From Bacteroidales bacterium (lineage in GTDB: Bacteria > Bacteroidota > Bacteroidia > Bacteroidales > UBA10428): DNA of 64,000 nt. This document shows, piece by piece, positions 55,068-64,000 of this stretch (the first letter of the stretch is position 1; each line of letters starts with the position of its first letter). Location of the stretch: the NCBI GenBank assembly GCA_016926235.1, contig JAFGOZ010000544.1, positions 1 to 64,000 of the forward strand, written 5' to 3'. The notes beneath the pieces were generated by a model that worked only from the letters and a program-made list of their open reading frames with translations, did not search any database and was not told the DNA's origin. A program made the translations under genes and the position numbers.

Positions 55068-56060
55068 ATGAGCCAATTTAGAACAGTTGTTAATATCCCG
55101 AAATCTATAAATAAACCGGATTACAAAAAAAGTATTTTATTTACCGGCTCATGTTTTTCTGAAAATATCGGTAAAAAATTACAAGATGCTAAATTCAAAG
55201 TAGATATCAATCCTTTTGGAATTTTATATAATCCTTCATCCATTAAAAATAGTTATGAGATTCTGCTATACCAAAAATATTTTTGCAGGAACGATCTCTT
55301 CTTTTACAACAGTGTTTGGAACAGCTTTTACCATCATAGCCGTTTCTCACATATCGATCCGGAAGTTTGTCTGGAACAAATAAATAACCGGATTATTCAG
55401 GGATATCAGACTCTTGCCAATGCCTCATTTGTATTTATCACTTTTGGTACGGCATGGGTTTATGAAAGCATTGAAAAGGAATTTATTGTTTCAAATTGTC
55501 ATAAATTGCCGGCTTCAAAATTCAGGCGATATCTACTTGATGAAAATATTATAATGGATGATTACCGCGAGCTATTTAATAAACTTCGATCTGTTAATCC
55601 CTCCTTACAGGTTGTTTTAACAGTCAGCCCAATTCGTCATTGGAAAGACGGAGCTATAAATAACCAGGTAAGTAAATCAATACTTCTGCTGGCTATTTCC
55701 CGTCTGATAAAAGAGTTTGATTATGTGAATTATTTCCCGGCATATGAAATTATGATGGATGATCTAAGGGATTACCGTTTTTATGATGAAGATATGCTAC
55801 ATCCAAATAGTTCAGCTGTGGAATATATCTGGCAGCGCTTTTGCGAAACCTATCTGGATAAAAAGACCATGGAGATTATAGGTGAGTGTGAAAAAATATA
55901 TAAGGCCATGCAGCACAAGCCTTTTAATATAAATACTACTGCATTTCTTGATTTTAATAAAAACATGATAAAAAAAATACAGGATATGCAGGTAAAATAC
56001 CCATTCCTAGATTTAGTAAAGGAAAAAGAGTATTTTGAGAATAAACTGAATAAAAAATAG
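55068..56060 (+). CDS. GSCFA-domain protein (SGNH-like hydrolase)
   Basis: A 330-aa cytoplasmic protein with the GSCFA domain. The name-giving motif is near residue 29 as LFTGSCFSENIGKKL (Ser where many have Ala). FITFGTAWVYESIEKEF and DEDMLHPNSSAVEYIWQRF (near 240) complete the catalytic blocks. The fold is a relative of SGNH hydrolases, with the substrate unknown. No signal peptide. Confidence 0.9.
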   Translation: MSQFRTVVNIPKSINKPDYKKSILFTGSCFSENIGKKLQDAKFKVDINPFGILYNPSSIKNSYEILLYQKYFCRNDLFFYNSVWNSFYHHSRFSHIDPEVCLEQINNRIIQGYQTLANASFVFITFGTAWVYESIEKEFIVSNCHKLPASKFRRYLLDENIIMDDYRELFNKLRSVNPSLQVVLTVSPIRHWKDGAINNQVSKSILLLAISRLIKEFDYVNYFPAYEIMMDDLRDYRFYDEDMLHPNSSAVEYIWQRFCETYLDKKTMEIIGECEKIYKAMQHKPFNINTTAFLDFNKNMIKKIQDMQVKYPFLDLVKEKEYFENKLNKK

Positions 56061-56123
56061 GTCGGTTGTATGAACATTTTAAAATGGTTTTCTGTTTAAT
56101 ATTTCACTAATGATTGTTAAACG

Positions 56124-58541
56124 ATGAAAAAATATATACTGCTTTTACACTTTGTTTTTACATATGCGTTGTTAGTTTACTCACAGGAAGATGAAAAGGG
56201 TATAATTGCAGGACGTGTTTACAACAATAAAAACAACGAACCCGTACCTTTTGCCAGTGTAGTTATTTGGGGTACAAGCATTGGCTCAATAACAGATATT
56301 GATGGCAACTTCCTTTTTACAGGTATAAAACCGGGTTACGTGGAACTTCGTGCATCAAGTATAGGCTTTGAAACATATATTTCGAGTCAGATTCTGGTTA
56401 CTAATGCCAACAAAGTATTTTTGGATATCCCGCTTACCGAAAGCAGTATTCAAATTGATGAAGTAGAAGTAAAAGCTTCAGCTTTCAGGCGAACAGAAGA
56501 AAGCCCTGTATCATTAAGGAGAATTGGAATTGAAGAGATAGAAAAAAATCCCGGAGGTAACCGGGATATATCGCGTGTCATTCAATCTTTCCCTGGAGTA
56601 TCTTCATCCGTATCATTTCGAAATGATGTGATAGTGCGGGGTGGTGGTTCAAGCGAAAACCGTTTTTACCTTGATGATGTGGAAATTCCCACACTAAATC
56701 ATTTTTCCACTCAAGGTGCTTCCGGAGGACCTGTTGGTATCATAAACGTTGATTTTATCCGTGAAGTTGATTTTTACTCCGGAGCCTTCCCTGCTGACAG
56801 GGGAAATGCCCTGAGTTCGGTAATCAACTTTAAGCAGGTGGATGGGAATAAGGAAAAACTTAAAACCCGTGCCACTATTGGGGCATCCGATCTGGCACTA
56901 ACCCTAGACGGACCGGTCAGAGAAAATACAACGTTTGTATTTTCGGCTCGAAGATCGTATCTGCAATTCCTGTTTTCAGCCATTGGTCTGCCTTTTCTAC
57001 CAACATACAATGATTTCCAGTTCAAGACAAAAACAATATTATCCAATAAAAATGAAATTACTTTCATAGGTTTGGGAGCTCTTGACCAGTTTGCATTGAA
57101 CAAAGAAGCAAATGAAACCCCATACCAACGTTACATCCTGGGATATATACCCGTTAATGAGCAATGGAACTATACTTTTGGTGGTGTTTACAAGCATTAC
57201 CGTTCTAACGGATATGATACATGGGTGATTAGCCGGAGCTATTTAAATAATGTTTCATACAAATACAAGGATAATATTGAAGTGGATAGCCTTAAGACAC
57301 TCGACTATCGTTCAACAGAAGCTGAAAATAAATTCAGATACGAGAATAATACTCGTTTTGACAATGGTCTTAAGACCAATTGGGGCGTGAACCTGGAATA
57401 TGCCCAATACACAAATGATACATATAATAAACTCTTCATTGGCAACCAGCCTTTTACACGTAATTATTCATCTGATTTGGATGTTATTAAGTGGGGACTT
57501 TTTTCACAAGCCAGCCAGAAGGTTTTGAATGAAAGGTTGACACTTTCGATGGGAATAAGGGCTGATGCCAATAACTTTAATAAAGACATGAGTAATCTTT
57601 TTAAGCAGCTTTCTCCAAGATTTTCAGCTTCATACCTGGTTTATAAAGATATATACCTAAACTTTAATACAGGCCGCTATTATCAATTGCCCCCTTATAC
57701 AACCCTGGGATTTCGGGATGAAAATGGAACACTTGTAAACAAAGAAAACCATATTACATATATCGTATCCGACCATATTGTGACAGGATTTGAGTGGCTG
57801 CCTTCGCCAAATTCGAAACTATCTATTGAAGGATTTTTTAAACTTTACCATAATTATCCCTTTTCAATTACTGATTCCATATCCATTGCAAGCAAAGGTG
57901 CAGACTTTGGAACTTATGGCGATGAAGCAGTACTTTCTATTGCCGAAGGCAGAAGTTATGGCGCCGAACTATACTACAGGAACAAAGATCTTTGGGGATT
58001 TAATCTTATTTTATCCTATACCTGGGTGAGAAGCGAATTTAAAGACATGAACGATGATCTGAAGCCTCTTGATACTTACATTCCTACATCATGGGACAAT
58101 AAGCACCTGCTGAATATTACAGCAACCCGAAGTTTTAAGAAAAACTGGGATTTGGGGTTTAAATGGAGATTTGTTGGAGGTGCTCCCTATACACCATATG
58201 ATTTATTTAAATCCAGCCTGGTTGAAGCATGGGATGCAAGAGCACAGGCTTATCTCGATTATAGCCGTTTTAACCAGGAACGCTTAAAGCCTTTTCATCA
58301 GCTGGATGTAAGAGTTGACAAACAATATTTCTTTAACAAATGGTCCTTAATGCTTTACCTGGATATTCAAAATCTTTATAACTTTAAATCTGATGAGCAG
58401 GATATCATTGTAAGAACTGAAGACGGTTCGGGCAACCTGCTCCCTCCTTCAGGAGATCCTTTAAGATATCCTCTGGAAAAACTGGAAAATGAAGGATCAG
58501 GAACTGTATTGCCGACAATTGGTATAATGGTTGAATTTTAA
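56124..58541 (+). CDS. TonB-dependent receptor with carboxypeptidase-like N-terminal domain
   Basis: An 805-aa outer-membrane receptor. After the signal peptide (LLLHFVFTYALLVYSQE), a CarboxypepD_reg-like domain runs over about 25-110 (GIIAGRVYNNKNNEPVPFAS). The plug domain is at about 125-240 (NRDISRVIQSFPGVSSSVSF, VIVRGGGSSENRFYLDDVEI). A 22-strand barrel follows and ends GTVLPTIGIMVEF. No SusD partner stands beside it, so it is not a classical SusC; iron complexes or other nutrients are possible. The next lipoprotein gene begins 10 bases after its stop. Confidence 0.93.
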   Translation: MKKYILLLHFVFTYALLVYSQEDEKGIIAGRVYNNKNNEPVPFASVVIWGTSIGSITDIDGNFLFTGIKPGYVELRASSIGFETYISSQILVTNANKVFLDIPLTESSIQIDEVEVKASAFRRTEESPVSLRRIGIEEIEKNPGGNRDISRVIQSFPGVSSSVSFRNDVIVRGGGSSENRFYLDDVEIPTLNHFSTQGASGGPVGIINVDFIREVDFYSGAFPADRGNALSSVINFKQVDGNKEKLKTRATIGASDLALTLDGPVRENTTFVFSARRSYLQFLFSAIGLPFLPTYNDFQFKTKTILSNKNEITFIGLGALDQFALNKEANETPYQRYILGYIPVNEQWNYTFGGVYKHYRSNGYDTWVISRSYLNNVSYKYKDNIEVDSLKTLDYRSTEAENKFRYENNTRFDNGLKTNWGVNLEYAQYTNDTYNKLFIGNQPFTRNYSSDLDVIKWGLFSQASQKVLNERLTLSMGIRADANNFNKDMSNLFKQLSPRFSASYLVYKDIYLNFNTGRYYQLPPYTTLGFRDENGTLVNKENHITYIVSDHIVTGFEWLPSPNSKLSIEGFFKLYHNYPFSITDSISIASKGADFGTYGDEAVLSIAEGRSYGAELYYRNKDLWGFNLILSYTWVRSEFKDMNDDLKPLDTYIPTSWDNKHLLNITATRSFKKNWDLGFKWRFVGGAPYTPYDLFKSSLVEAWDARAQAYLDYSRFNQERLKPFHQLDVRVDKQYFFNKWSLMLYLDIQNLYNFKSDEQDIIVRTEDGSGNLLPPSGDPLRYPLEKLENEGSGTVLPTIGIMVEF

Positions 58542-58551
58542 GATAATTAAT

Positions 58552-59316
58552 ATGATATTACGAAATATTTTAACTAGTATATGCTACTTCCTGGTAATCC
58601 TTTTAACAGGGTTGCTTTTTTCAAACTGCAGTAGTAAAGGCAAACAACAAGCACCTCTGATTTATGATACCCTATATACAAATGCAGAAGTTAGCGGATT
58701 TGAGATAATAATAGATTTTAAAAAAGGTATTTCTCACAATTATCCCCTTATGGCTATTTGGACAGAAGACACTTCCGGAAATTATTTGCAGACGCTTTAT
58801 GTTGCTGAATCTATAGCCAAAGGAGTGTTTAATTATGGCCAGACAAAAAGTGGAAAATGGATGCCCGGAGAAATTCGAAGACCTGCTTCCCTACCCTATT
58901 GGGCGCATAAAAGAGGAGTGAAGGAAGCTGACGGGCTTTATATTCCTACACCTCAAACTGCTTTACCTGATGCCATAACAGGAGCAACACCTCAAACGAA
59001 TTTTTTATTGAAGTCATTTATAAAACCTGAAACCCCAAAACAATTTTATGTGCTATTTGAAATTAACCAGACCTGGGATTGGAATGAATACTGGACCAAT
59101 AATAAATATCCCGATGATGATGAGTATAAAACATCATGTCAACCCGCCCTTGTTTATTCTGCAAAAATTGACCTATCAAAACGCCCTGTAAACAGCATAA
59201 TGAAACCTATAGGACATAGCCACTATTCCGGCAATGACGGAACACTTACTACAGACCTGTCTACTTTAACGACAGCACTTCATATAGCAGAAGAGATCCG
59301 TGTTATTGTTCCTTAG
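58552..59316 (+). CDS. Lipoprotein linked to the TonB-dependent receptor, possibly DUF2271-like
   Basis: About 254 aa from ATG 58552 (a TTG at 58531 opens the frame inside the receptor gene). Lipobox: FLVILLTGLLFSNC, Cys near 25. Mature blocks: LMAIWTEDTSGNYLQTLYVA, RRPASLPYWAHKRGV, LPDAITGATPQTNF, YVLFEINQTWDWNEYWTNN. These recall DUF2271-type proteins from memory, but I am not sure. The last 14 bases overlap the end of the opposite-strand DUF4837 gene. Confidence 0.6.
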   Translation: MILRNILTSICYFLVILLTGLLFSNCSSKGKQQAPLIYDTLYTNAEVSGFEIIIDFKKGISHNYPLMAIWTEDTSGNYLQTLYVAESIAKGVFNYGQTKSGKWMPGEIRRPASLPYWAHKRGVKEADGLYIPTPQTALPDAITGATPQTNFLLKSFIKPETPKQFYVLFEINQTWDWNEYWTNNKYPDDDEYKTSCQPALVYSAKIDLSKRPVNSIMKPIGHSHYSGNDGTLTTDLSTLTTALHIAEEIRVIVP

Positions 59317-60307
59317 TATCTTCAGGCAAAGTAAGTGAATAAATAATGGCTTCCAATTGGCGTATATAATTCTTTTTATCCTTGTTTGGAGCAAATACAA
59401 ATCCTTCGGCAGTTACAATACGTTTATTCACTTCATCAACCGTTGTGAGGCTGATAAAAGGCCCTCCCATAAAACCATTTTCAAGAGTCCATAAACCCCT
59501 TAGCTCATAAAACTGTCTGTCCTTATACATAATCTCTGAATATACCGGAGATACAAACATTTCAGTAGTCATATATGATCCGGGTCTCCCTCCTGGCACA
59601 TATTTTTTAGTAAATTCATTACGCTTTGCAATAAGTTCAAGAGGTGTGATAGGTTTTAGTGATTCAAAATTATAATGGTAAATAAATACGCCTTGTATAA
59701 TATTTTGAGATTCTAAAGTAAGCCAGACAAAATCTGTTGTGTCCAGATTTAATTTGTAACCACTGGGGGCAAATAAACCGAGTTTATGTTTTGCCATTAA
59801 TTTGTTATATATACCTCGTTCAGGATTTTTGCGGTTTAACTCCATTAGCCTGTTTCGTTCGGCCAGATTTAACTGGTTTACAATTACATCACGATTTTCA
59901 TCAATTAATCGGATAGCAGCTTCATCATCCGGTGCAAAAACATTTATTATAATCTGTGTTTTGGCCCATTGATCATGTTGAATAACAATTTTTGGCTCCT
60001 TGTATTTCGGGTCAATTTCGTTAAAAATTATCGAACGATGCTTTTTAAATATACTTGTAAATGCAGCAGGAGGCATCCGTAAAATATCAAAAATTGGCTC
60101 AGGTTGATTAAGGGCTGGTTGTTCTTCTGCTAAAATATTTAAATATTTTACACCCAGACTATCATCCCATTTCGCCTTATCCAGAACCAGTAACACTTCA
60201 TTTATTGCCCCGGTAACATTTGGTAAAATTGTCTTTTCATCATTTTTACATTGTATAGTAATAGCTATCAGTAAAAATGGTAACCCGATCATTTTAATTT
60301 GTTTCAT
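59303..60307 (-). CDS. DUF4837 family lipoprotein
   Basis: About 334 aa from ATG 60307 (MKQIKMIGLPFLLIAITIQC, Cys as the lipid anchor). TGAINEVLLVLDKAKWDDSL, ILRMPPAAFTSIFKKHRSII and GLWTLENGFMGGPFISLTTV are typical of the DUF4837 family of Bacteroidota, of unknown function. It follows the lytic transglycosylase gene on the same strand. Confidence 0.85.
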   Translation of the reverse strand: MKQIKMIGLPFLLIAITIQCKNDEKTILPNVTGAINEVLLVLDKAKWDDSLGVKYLNILAEEQPALNQPEPIFDILRMPPAAFTSIFKKHRSIIFNEIDPKYKEPKIVIQHDQWAKTQIIINVFAPDDEAAIRLIDENRDVIVNQLNLAERNRLMELNRKNPERGIYNKLMAKHKLGLFAPSGYKLNLDTTDFVWLTLESQNIIQGVFIYHYNFESLKPITPLELIAKRNEFTKKYVPGGRPGSYMTTEMFVSPVYSEIMYKDRQFYELRGLWTLENGFMGGPFISLTTVDEVNKRIVTAEGFVFAPNKDKKNYIRQLEAIIYSLTLPEDTKEQ

Positions 60308-60370
60308 TATTTTGAGATTAAAATTCATTGATACTTTATAAAAACGTAACAAAAACCATTCCCTTTTCTA

Positions 60371-61642
60371 CTATTGCTTCGTCTTTTCGAAGTCATCCTT
60401 ATCTACCCATATTTCCAGCCTTTGCCCCGGGTAAAGTGTATAGTCTGTAAGTCTGTTCCAGGCTTTAATATTCTCAACAGAACAATTATACTTCATAGCA
60501 ATTTTATGAAAATAGTCCCCCTTTTGAACTATATAGATAATTTTAGTTTTATTATTAGTTGATCCGGCTTTCGCAAGTAAGCTGTTATAATCATCCTGTG
60601 TTTTGTGGTTCGCATAGATCTTATTTTCATATTCCAGGAATGCAACCACTTTATCTGATGGTAAAATGAGAGTATTTGGATGATCACTTTCGGGGACAAA
60701 ATCCATACGGTACATAGGATTTAAAAAACGGATAATATCCACCGGGGCACCTATAATTTCTGAAATTTGCTGAAATGTTAATGGCTGGGATGTATGAACA
60801 GTATCCGTCTGATAGAAAAATACATCGGGCAATATAGGTGAAATACCATGTTTGTGATAATTTGCCATAACATAATTCATAGCAATAAATGCAGGAACAT
60901 AATTTTTTGTCTGTTCCGGTAAGTAATCCCTTAATTCCCAAAAGTTGGTGCTGCCACCAGACCGTTCAATGGCATTGCGGATTTCGCCTGGTCCACCATT
61001 ATAAGCTGCAATTACCAGGGTCCAATCATTGAAGGTACGGTGCAAATACTCAAAATACTTGCAGGCCGCTTCTGTAGATTTGTAAGGATCCATTCTCTCA
61101 TCAATATAGGATGTTACATTTAATTCAAGCAATTCGGAAGTATTCATTTTAAATTGCCATAACCCTACGGCACCCGAGGGTGAAACTGCAAGTGGATTTA
61201 AGGCCGATTCCACCATGGCAAGGTATTTCAGTTCAAGAGGTAAATTATGTTGATCGAGATGTTGTTCAAAAATAGGAAAGTAGAGTTTTGAAAGTCCTAT
61301 CATCCTTTCCAGTTGCTCTTTTCGATCTATTGTAAACAGCGTGATATATTTTCTTACATGCTCATTAAACTCAAGATCTATAGGCGTTCCCCTGTTCAAT
61401 TGTGTGATAATATATTCGTAGAACATATCCGGTAAACCTGCATTTTCTGTATTTGTAGGTTTTTGCAAATCATATTTTTGTTTCTCTGTAAGCTCAAAAA
61501 CTTTTAGTTGCATTAAACTATCAACCTGTTGCACAATCGGGCAAGTTTTTATCTCCTCTTTATTGAAGATATTGTTTGAATTATGCTGACCGTAACACAA
61601 TAAGGAACAAGCCATAAATAACACCAATAGTGATCTCTTCAT
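60371..61642 (-). CDS. MltD-like lytic transglycosylase with LysM domain
   Basis: A 423-aa secreted enzyme: signal peptide (SLLVLFMACSLLCYGQ), SLT domain from about 120 (LKYLAMVESALNPLAVSPSG, catalytic Glu in MVES; GLWQF; AAYNGGPGEIRNAIERSGG), and one LysM at the C-terminus (YIVQKGDYFHKIAMKYNCSV). It cleaves peptidoglycan strands in the periplasm, in cell-wall turnover. Its promoter lies between it and tatA. Confidence 0.93.
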   Translation of the reverse strand: MKRSLLVLFMACSLLCYGQHNSNNIFNKEEIKTCPIVQQVDSLMQLKVFELTEKQKYDLQKPTNTENAGLPDMFYEYIITQLNRGTPIDLEFNEHVRKYITLFTIDRKEQLERMIGLSKLYFPIFEQHLDQHNLPLELKYLAMVESALNPLAVSPSGAVGLWQFKMNTSELLELNVTSYIDERMDPYKSTEAACKYFEYLHRTFNDWTLVIAAYNGGPGEIRNAIERSGGSTNFWELRDYLPEQTKNYVPAFIAMNYVMANYHKHGISPILPDVFFYQTDTVHTSQPLTFQQISEIIGAPVDIIRFLNPMYRMDFVPESDHPNTLILPSDKVVAFLEYENKIYANHKTQDDYNSLLAKAGSTNNKTKIIYIVQKGDYFHKIAMKYNCSVENIKAWNRLTDYTLYPGQRLEIWVDKDDFEKTKQ

Positions 61643-61665
61643 TATCTTAAATCATTCTTTTCAGG

Positions 61666-61673
61666 CAAATTTA
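61666..61673 (-). promoter_or_regulatory. Promoter -7 box of the lytic transglycosylase
   Basis: The minus strand reads TAAATTTG (TAnnTTTG), transcription from near 61659, with the ATG at 61642. It directly follows the tatA terminator. Confidence 0.5.
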
Positions 61674-61676
61674 AAC

Positions 61677-61702
61677 AAAAAAACCCGCCTTTGAGGCAGG
61701 TT
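61677..61702 (-). terminator. Intrinsic terminator of tatA
   Basis: On the minus strand AACCTGCC and GGCGGGTT pair over a TCAAA loop (one G-T pair) and run into seven T. It lies about 20 bases after the tatA stop. Confidence 0.85.
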
Positions 61703-61721
61703 TCAGGTAAAGTATAATATT

Positions 61722-61928
61722 TTATTCCTTGCGTAGTTTATTCTTGTCATCGTTTGTTTTATCCTCATCGGTTTCTCCACGTGACGCTTTTTTAAATTCA
61801 CGCATACCTTCTCCCAAACCTCGCATCATCTCGGGTATCTTTTTACCGCCAAATAATAAAAGTACGATAACCACTATCAGGATTATTTGCCAGGGGCCAA
61901 TTACTCCAAGAATTATTAAAAGATTCAT
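61722..61928 (-). CDS. tatA: Twin-arginine translocase subunit TatA/E
   Basis: A 68-aa protein with a short membrane helix (WQIILIVVIVLLLFGGKK), the FG motif at its end and an amphipathic helix EMMRGLGEGMREFKKA, then a charged tail. This is the TatA/TatE layout. It carries folded proteins over the inner membrane with TatC, which is not in the window. Confidence 0.93.
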   Translation of the reverse strand: MNLLIILGVIGPWQIILIVVIVLLLFGGKKIPEMMRGLGEGMREFKKASRGETDEDKTNDDKNKLRKE

Positions 61929-61950
61929 GATCTTTGGTTTTAAATTACTG

Positions 61951-61958
61951 CAAAGTTA
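61951..61958 (-). promoter_or_regulatory. Promoter -7 box of tatA
   Basis: The minus strand reads TAACTTTG (TAnnTTTG), transcription from near 61944, with the ATG at 61928. Confidence 0.5.
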
Positions 61959-61973
61959 AGCAAAAAAGTGATG

Positions 61974-63296
61974 CTATTTTCGAAATAGTTTAACAATATC
62001 ATTCCCGTTAGCAAATAATATCAAGGCCAATATTATTATCATCCCGGTAATCTGGGCGTATTCTAAAAATTTATCACTGGGTTTTCTGCCGGTTATCATT
62101 TCATAAAGCAGGAATAATACATGACCACCGTCCAAAGCAGGTATAGGTAATATATTCATAACCGCGAGAATGATTGACAAAAATGCTGTAAGAGTCCAAA
62201 ATGCAGACCAATCCCATTGTCCGGGAAATATTTTGCCTATGGTAATAAATCCACCTAGAGATTCATATCCTTTTGTTTTTCTAGAAAAAATGAGTTTAAA
62301 TTGTTTGAGGTAGTCCCCCATGGTTTTAAATCCCTTCTTAATACCTGCGGGAATAGCTTCAAAGAAGTTGTAATCAACATGAGTAAGGTTAAAAAACTTT
62401 GTAACGCCCCAGGGATATACTCCAATGAGACCAGTTTCCGGAACCACTAAAGAAATGTTCACTGTGTCAGCATTCCTCAATACAGATATTGTAATGTATT
62501 GGGATTTATAATTCTGTAAACTGTTCTTAAATTCATCAAAATAATTAATTTCCTGGTCATTAAGTTTTATAATTTTATCCTCAGCCTGAAAACCAACTTT
62601 CTTTGCAAGCGATTCTTTTGGAAAATCAGCAATAATAAAAGGCGTACGTGCTTCAATAAAAGAATGCTTTTTAATTAACCTGGCAACAAAATCATTAGGG
62701 AGAACTATATCGAAAATACTATCTTTCCTTCTTACCTGTATTGTTTTTGTCTGCTCCAAAAGAATTTTTGTTGTGATTTGATCAAAGTCCTCAACTTCTG
62801 CATTATCCAGTGAAAGTATGTAGTCACCATCTTTCAATCCAATTTCATAACCTATGCTGTCGGTAACCATAATGCCATACTTAGCTTCCTTATTAGGAAG
62901 ATAGCTATCACCCCATTTATAAAGGATAAGACTATAAATGACAAGTGCCAGCAAAAAATTGACCAAAACACCGCCCAACATGATAAGCAATCTCTGCCAG
63001 GTTTTCTTCGAACGAAACTCATAAGGCTGAGGAGGCTGTTTCATTTGTTCCTTATCCATGGATTCATCAATCATACCGGAAATTTTTACATATCCTCCAA
63101 GTGGAACCCATCCTAGGCCATATTCGGTTTCCCCTTTTTTAAATTTAAATAATGAAAACCAGGGATTAAAAAATAAGTAAAATTTCTCCACCCTTGTTTT
63201 AAATAATCTGGCAAAAAAGAAATGTCCAAATTCATGCAATATAACAAGAATGGATATACTCAATACAAATTGTGCGATCTTAACTATTATTTCCAT
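61974..63296 (-). CDS. rseP: Site-2 protease RseP
   Basis: About 440 aa from the ATG at 63296 (the frame also opens at a TTG one codon earlier). The zinc motif is ILHEFGHFFFARL (HExxH, residues 21-25), a PDZ-like part lies at about 200-290, and the third metal ligand is in NILPIPALDGGHVLFLL near 395. Four or so membrane segments. It cuts membrane-bound anti-sigma factors and signal peptide remnants. It starts 7 bases after the dxr stop, an arrangement common in Bacteroidota. Confidence 0.95.
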   Translation of the reverse strand: MEIIVKIAQFVLSISILVILHEFGHFFFARLFKTRVEKFYLFFNPWFSLFKFKKGETEYGLGWVPLGGYVKISGMIDESMDKEQMKQPPQPYEFRSKKTWQRLLIMLGGVLVNFLLALVIYSLILYKWGDSYLPNKEAKYGIMVTDSIGYEIGLKDGDYILSLDNAEVEDFDQITTKILLEQTKTIQVRRKDSIFDIVLPNDFVARLIKKHSFIEARTPFIIADFPKESLAKKVGFQAEDKIIKLNDQEINYFDEFKNSLQNYKSQYITISVLRNADTVNISLVVPETGLIGVYPWGVTKFFNLTHVDYNFFEAIPAGIKKGFKTMGDYLKQFKLIFSRKTKGYESLGGFITIGKIFPGQWDWSAFWTLTAFLSIILAVMNILPIPALDGGHVLFLLYEMITGRKPSDKFLEYAQITGMIIILALILFANGNDIVKLFRK

Positions 63297-63303
63297 CAAT
63301 ATA

Positions 63304-64000
63304 TCATTTAATTAGAGACTCGGCAATTTGTCTGGCTTCCATATTACTCTCAGTATAATCATTATAAGAAGGATGCAAAACGAACGATGCCTTTTCTATT
63401 GTTTTTTCTATTATTTCAGGTATCATTAAAAATGATATCTTTTCTTTTAAAAATGCTTCAACAGCTATTTCATTTGCAGCATTCATAATACAGGGTAAAT
63501 TCCCCCCCCTTTTCATTACTTCAAATGAAATTGCAAGATTACGAAAATTTTTTAAATCCGGTTGTTCAAATGTAAGATTTGGGTAATCTAAAAAGTTAAA
63601 ACGGGGAAAATCAGATTTTACTCTTTTTGGATATCCCAGTGCATATTGTATGGGCAGCTTCATATCTGGAAGTCCCATCTGGGCTTTCATACTTCCATCT
63701 TCAAACTGAACAATGGAATGAATAATGGATTGAGGATGAATAATTACATCGATCTGTTCTGGTTTCAGGTCAAACAGCCACCTGGCTTCTATCATCTCCA
63801 ATCCTTTGTTCATAAGTGTTGCCGAATCAATGGTAACTTTATTACCCATGTTCCAGTTAGGATGCTTTAGGGCAGCTTCTTTGGTTACGTTTTGAAGAAA
63901 CAACTTATCTTTCCCTCTAAAAGGTCCTCCTGATGCGGTGAGGTAAATCTTTTCGATGGTATTAGCTGTTTCTCCTGCTAAACATTGAAATATAGCAGAA
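63304..64000 (-). CDS. dxr: 1-deoxy-D-xylulose-5-phosphate reductoisomerase, 3' part
   Basis: The gene runs off the window end, so only its C-terminal 231 codons are seen. The open frame continues through the last bases as SAIFQCLAGETANTIEKIYL and TASGGPFRGKDKL, then HPNWNMGNKVTIDSATLMNK and EARWLFDLKPEQIDVIIHPQ, the standard Dxr blocks. A TTG at 63903 is internal and not a start. Dxr makes 2-C-methyl-erythritol-4-phosphate in the isoprenoid pathway. Confidence 0.96.
   Translation of the reverse strand, partial: SAIFQCLAGETANTIEKIYLTASGGPFRGKDKLFLQNVTKEAALKHPNWNMGNKVTIDSATLMNKGLEMIEARWLFDLKPEQIDVIIHPQSIIHSIVQFEDGSMKAQMGLPDMKLPIQYALGYPKRVKSDFPRFNFLDYPNLTFEQPDLKNFRNLAISFEVMKRGGNLPCIMNAANEIAVEAFLKEKISFLMIPEIIEKTIEKASFVLHPSYNDYTESNMEARQIAESLIK

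Overview
The window is an AT-rich piece of chromosome from a Bacteroidota bacterium, most likely Bacteroidales/Marinilabiliales-like. Three things point there: the type IX secretion translocon gene sprA directly behind ruvA, an orphan GldA-type ABC ATPase and a UpxY-type antiterminator; marker families such as DUF4837, GSCFA and a TonB-dependent receptor with a carboxypeptidase-like N-terminal domain; and promoters of the Bacteroidetes type (TAnnTTTG at -7) in front of many genes. No rRNA, tRNA, CRISPR array or complete insertion sequence was seen.

Positions 0.7-38.9 kb form one large capsule/exopolysaccharide locus, all on the minus strand, so transcription runs from high to low coordinates. 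It opens with wbpA-wbpE-wbpD-cysC-wbpB (a UDP-2,3-diacetamido-glucuronic acid pathway with an APS kinase embedded in it). Next come gmd and fcl (GDP-fucose), a UpxY antiterminator, and the export pair wza-like and wzc-like. The main assembly operon starts at a good promoter at 18.44 kb: rfbF-rfbG-rfbJ-like-rfbH-flavin reductase-rfbJ-like (a CDP-3,6-dideoxyhexose pathway), then flippase, polymerase, five glycosyltransferases including a WecG/TagA type, an acyltransferase, an asparagine-synthase-like protein, an ATP-grasp ligase and a DegT aminotransferase. The predicted product is a repeat-unit polysaccharide containing fucose, a diacetamido-uronic acid and a 3,6-dideoxyhexose, perhaps with amide or amino-acid decoration.

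Between 18.4 and 32.7 kb the locus is broken up by accessory genes and decaying remnants: an AlbA/RecG-like gene with an in-frame amber stop, two AAA/DUF4143 ATPases, a frameshifted DUF6922 gene joined to a truncated AbiEii nucleotidyltransferase, an MNT/HEPN pair and two four-helix-bundle proteins. The spaces between them hold degenerate short-period repeats (7-mers and 8-mers) and a longer composite repeat that recurs several times. One 7-mer copy lies in frame inside fcl, and another repeat type supplies the end of fcl. These repeats are the most unusual feature of the window.

Positions 38.9-64 kb are ordinary core genome: metK, gldA-like ATPase, a TPR protein, asnS, an Ig-like lipoprotein, sprA, ruvA, a YjbQ protein, a GSCFA protein, a TonB-dependent receptor with a downstream lipoprotein, a DUF4837 lipoprotein, a LysM lytic transglycosylase, tatA, rseP and the 3' part of dxr, which runs off the window end. 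The first 756 bases hold only a decayed Bro-N antirepressor-like remnant and a tiny ORF.
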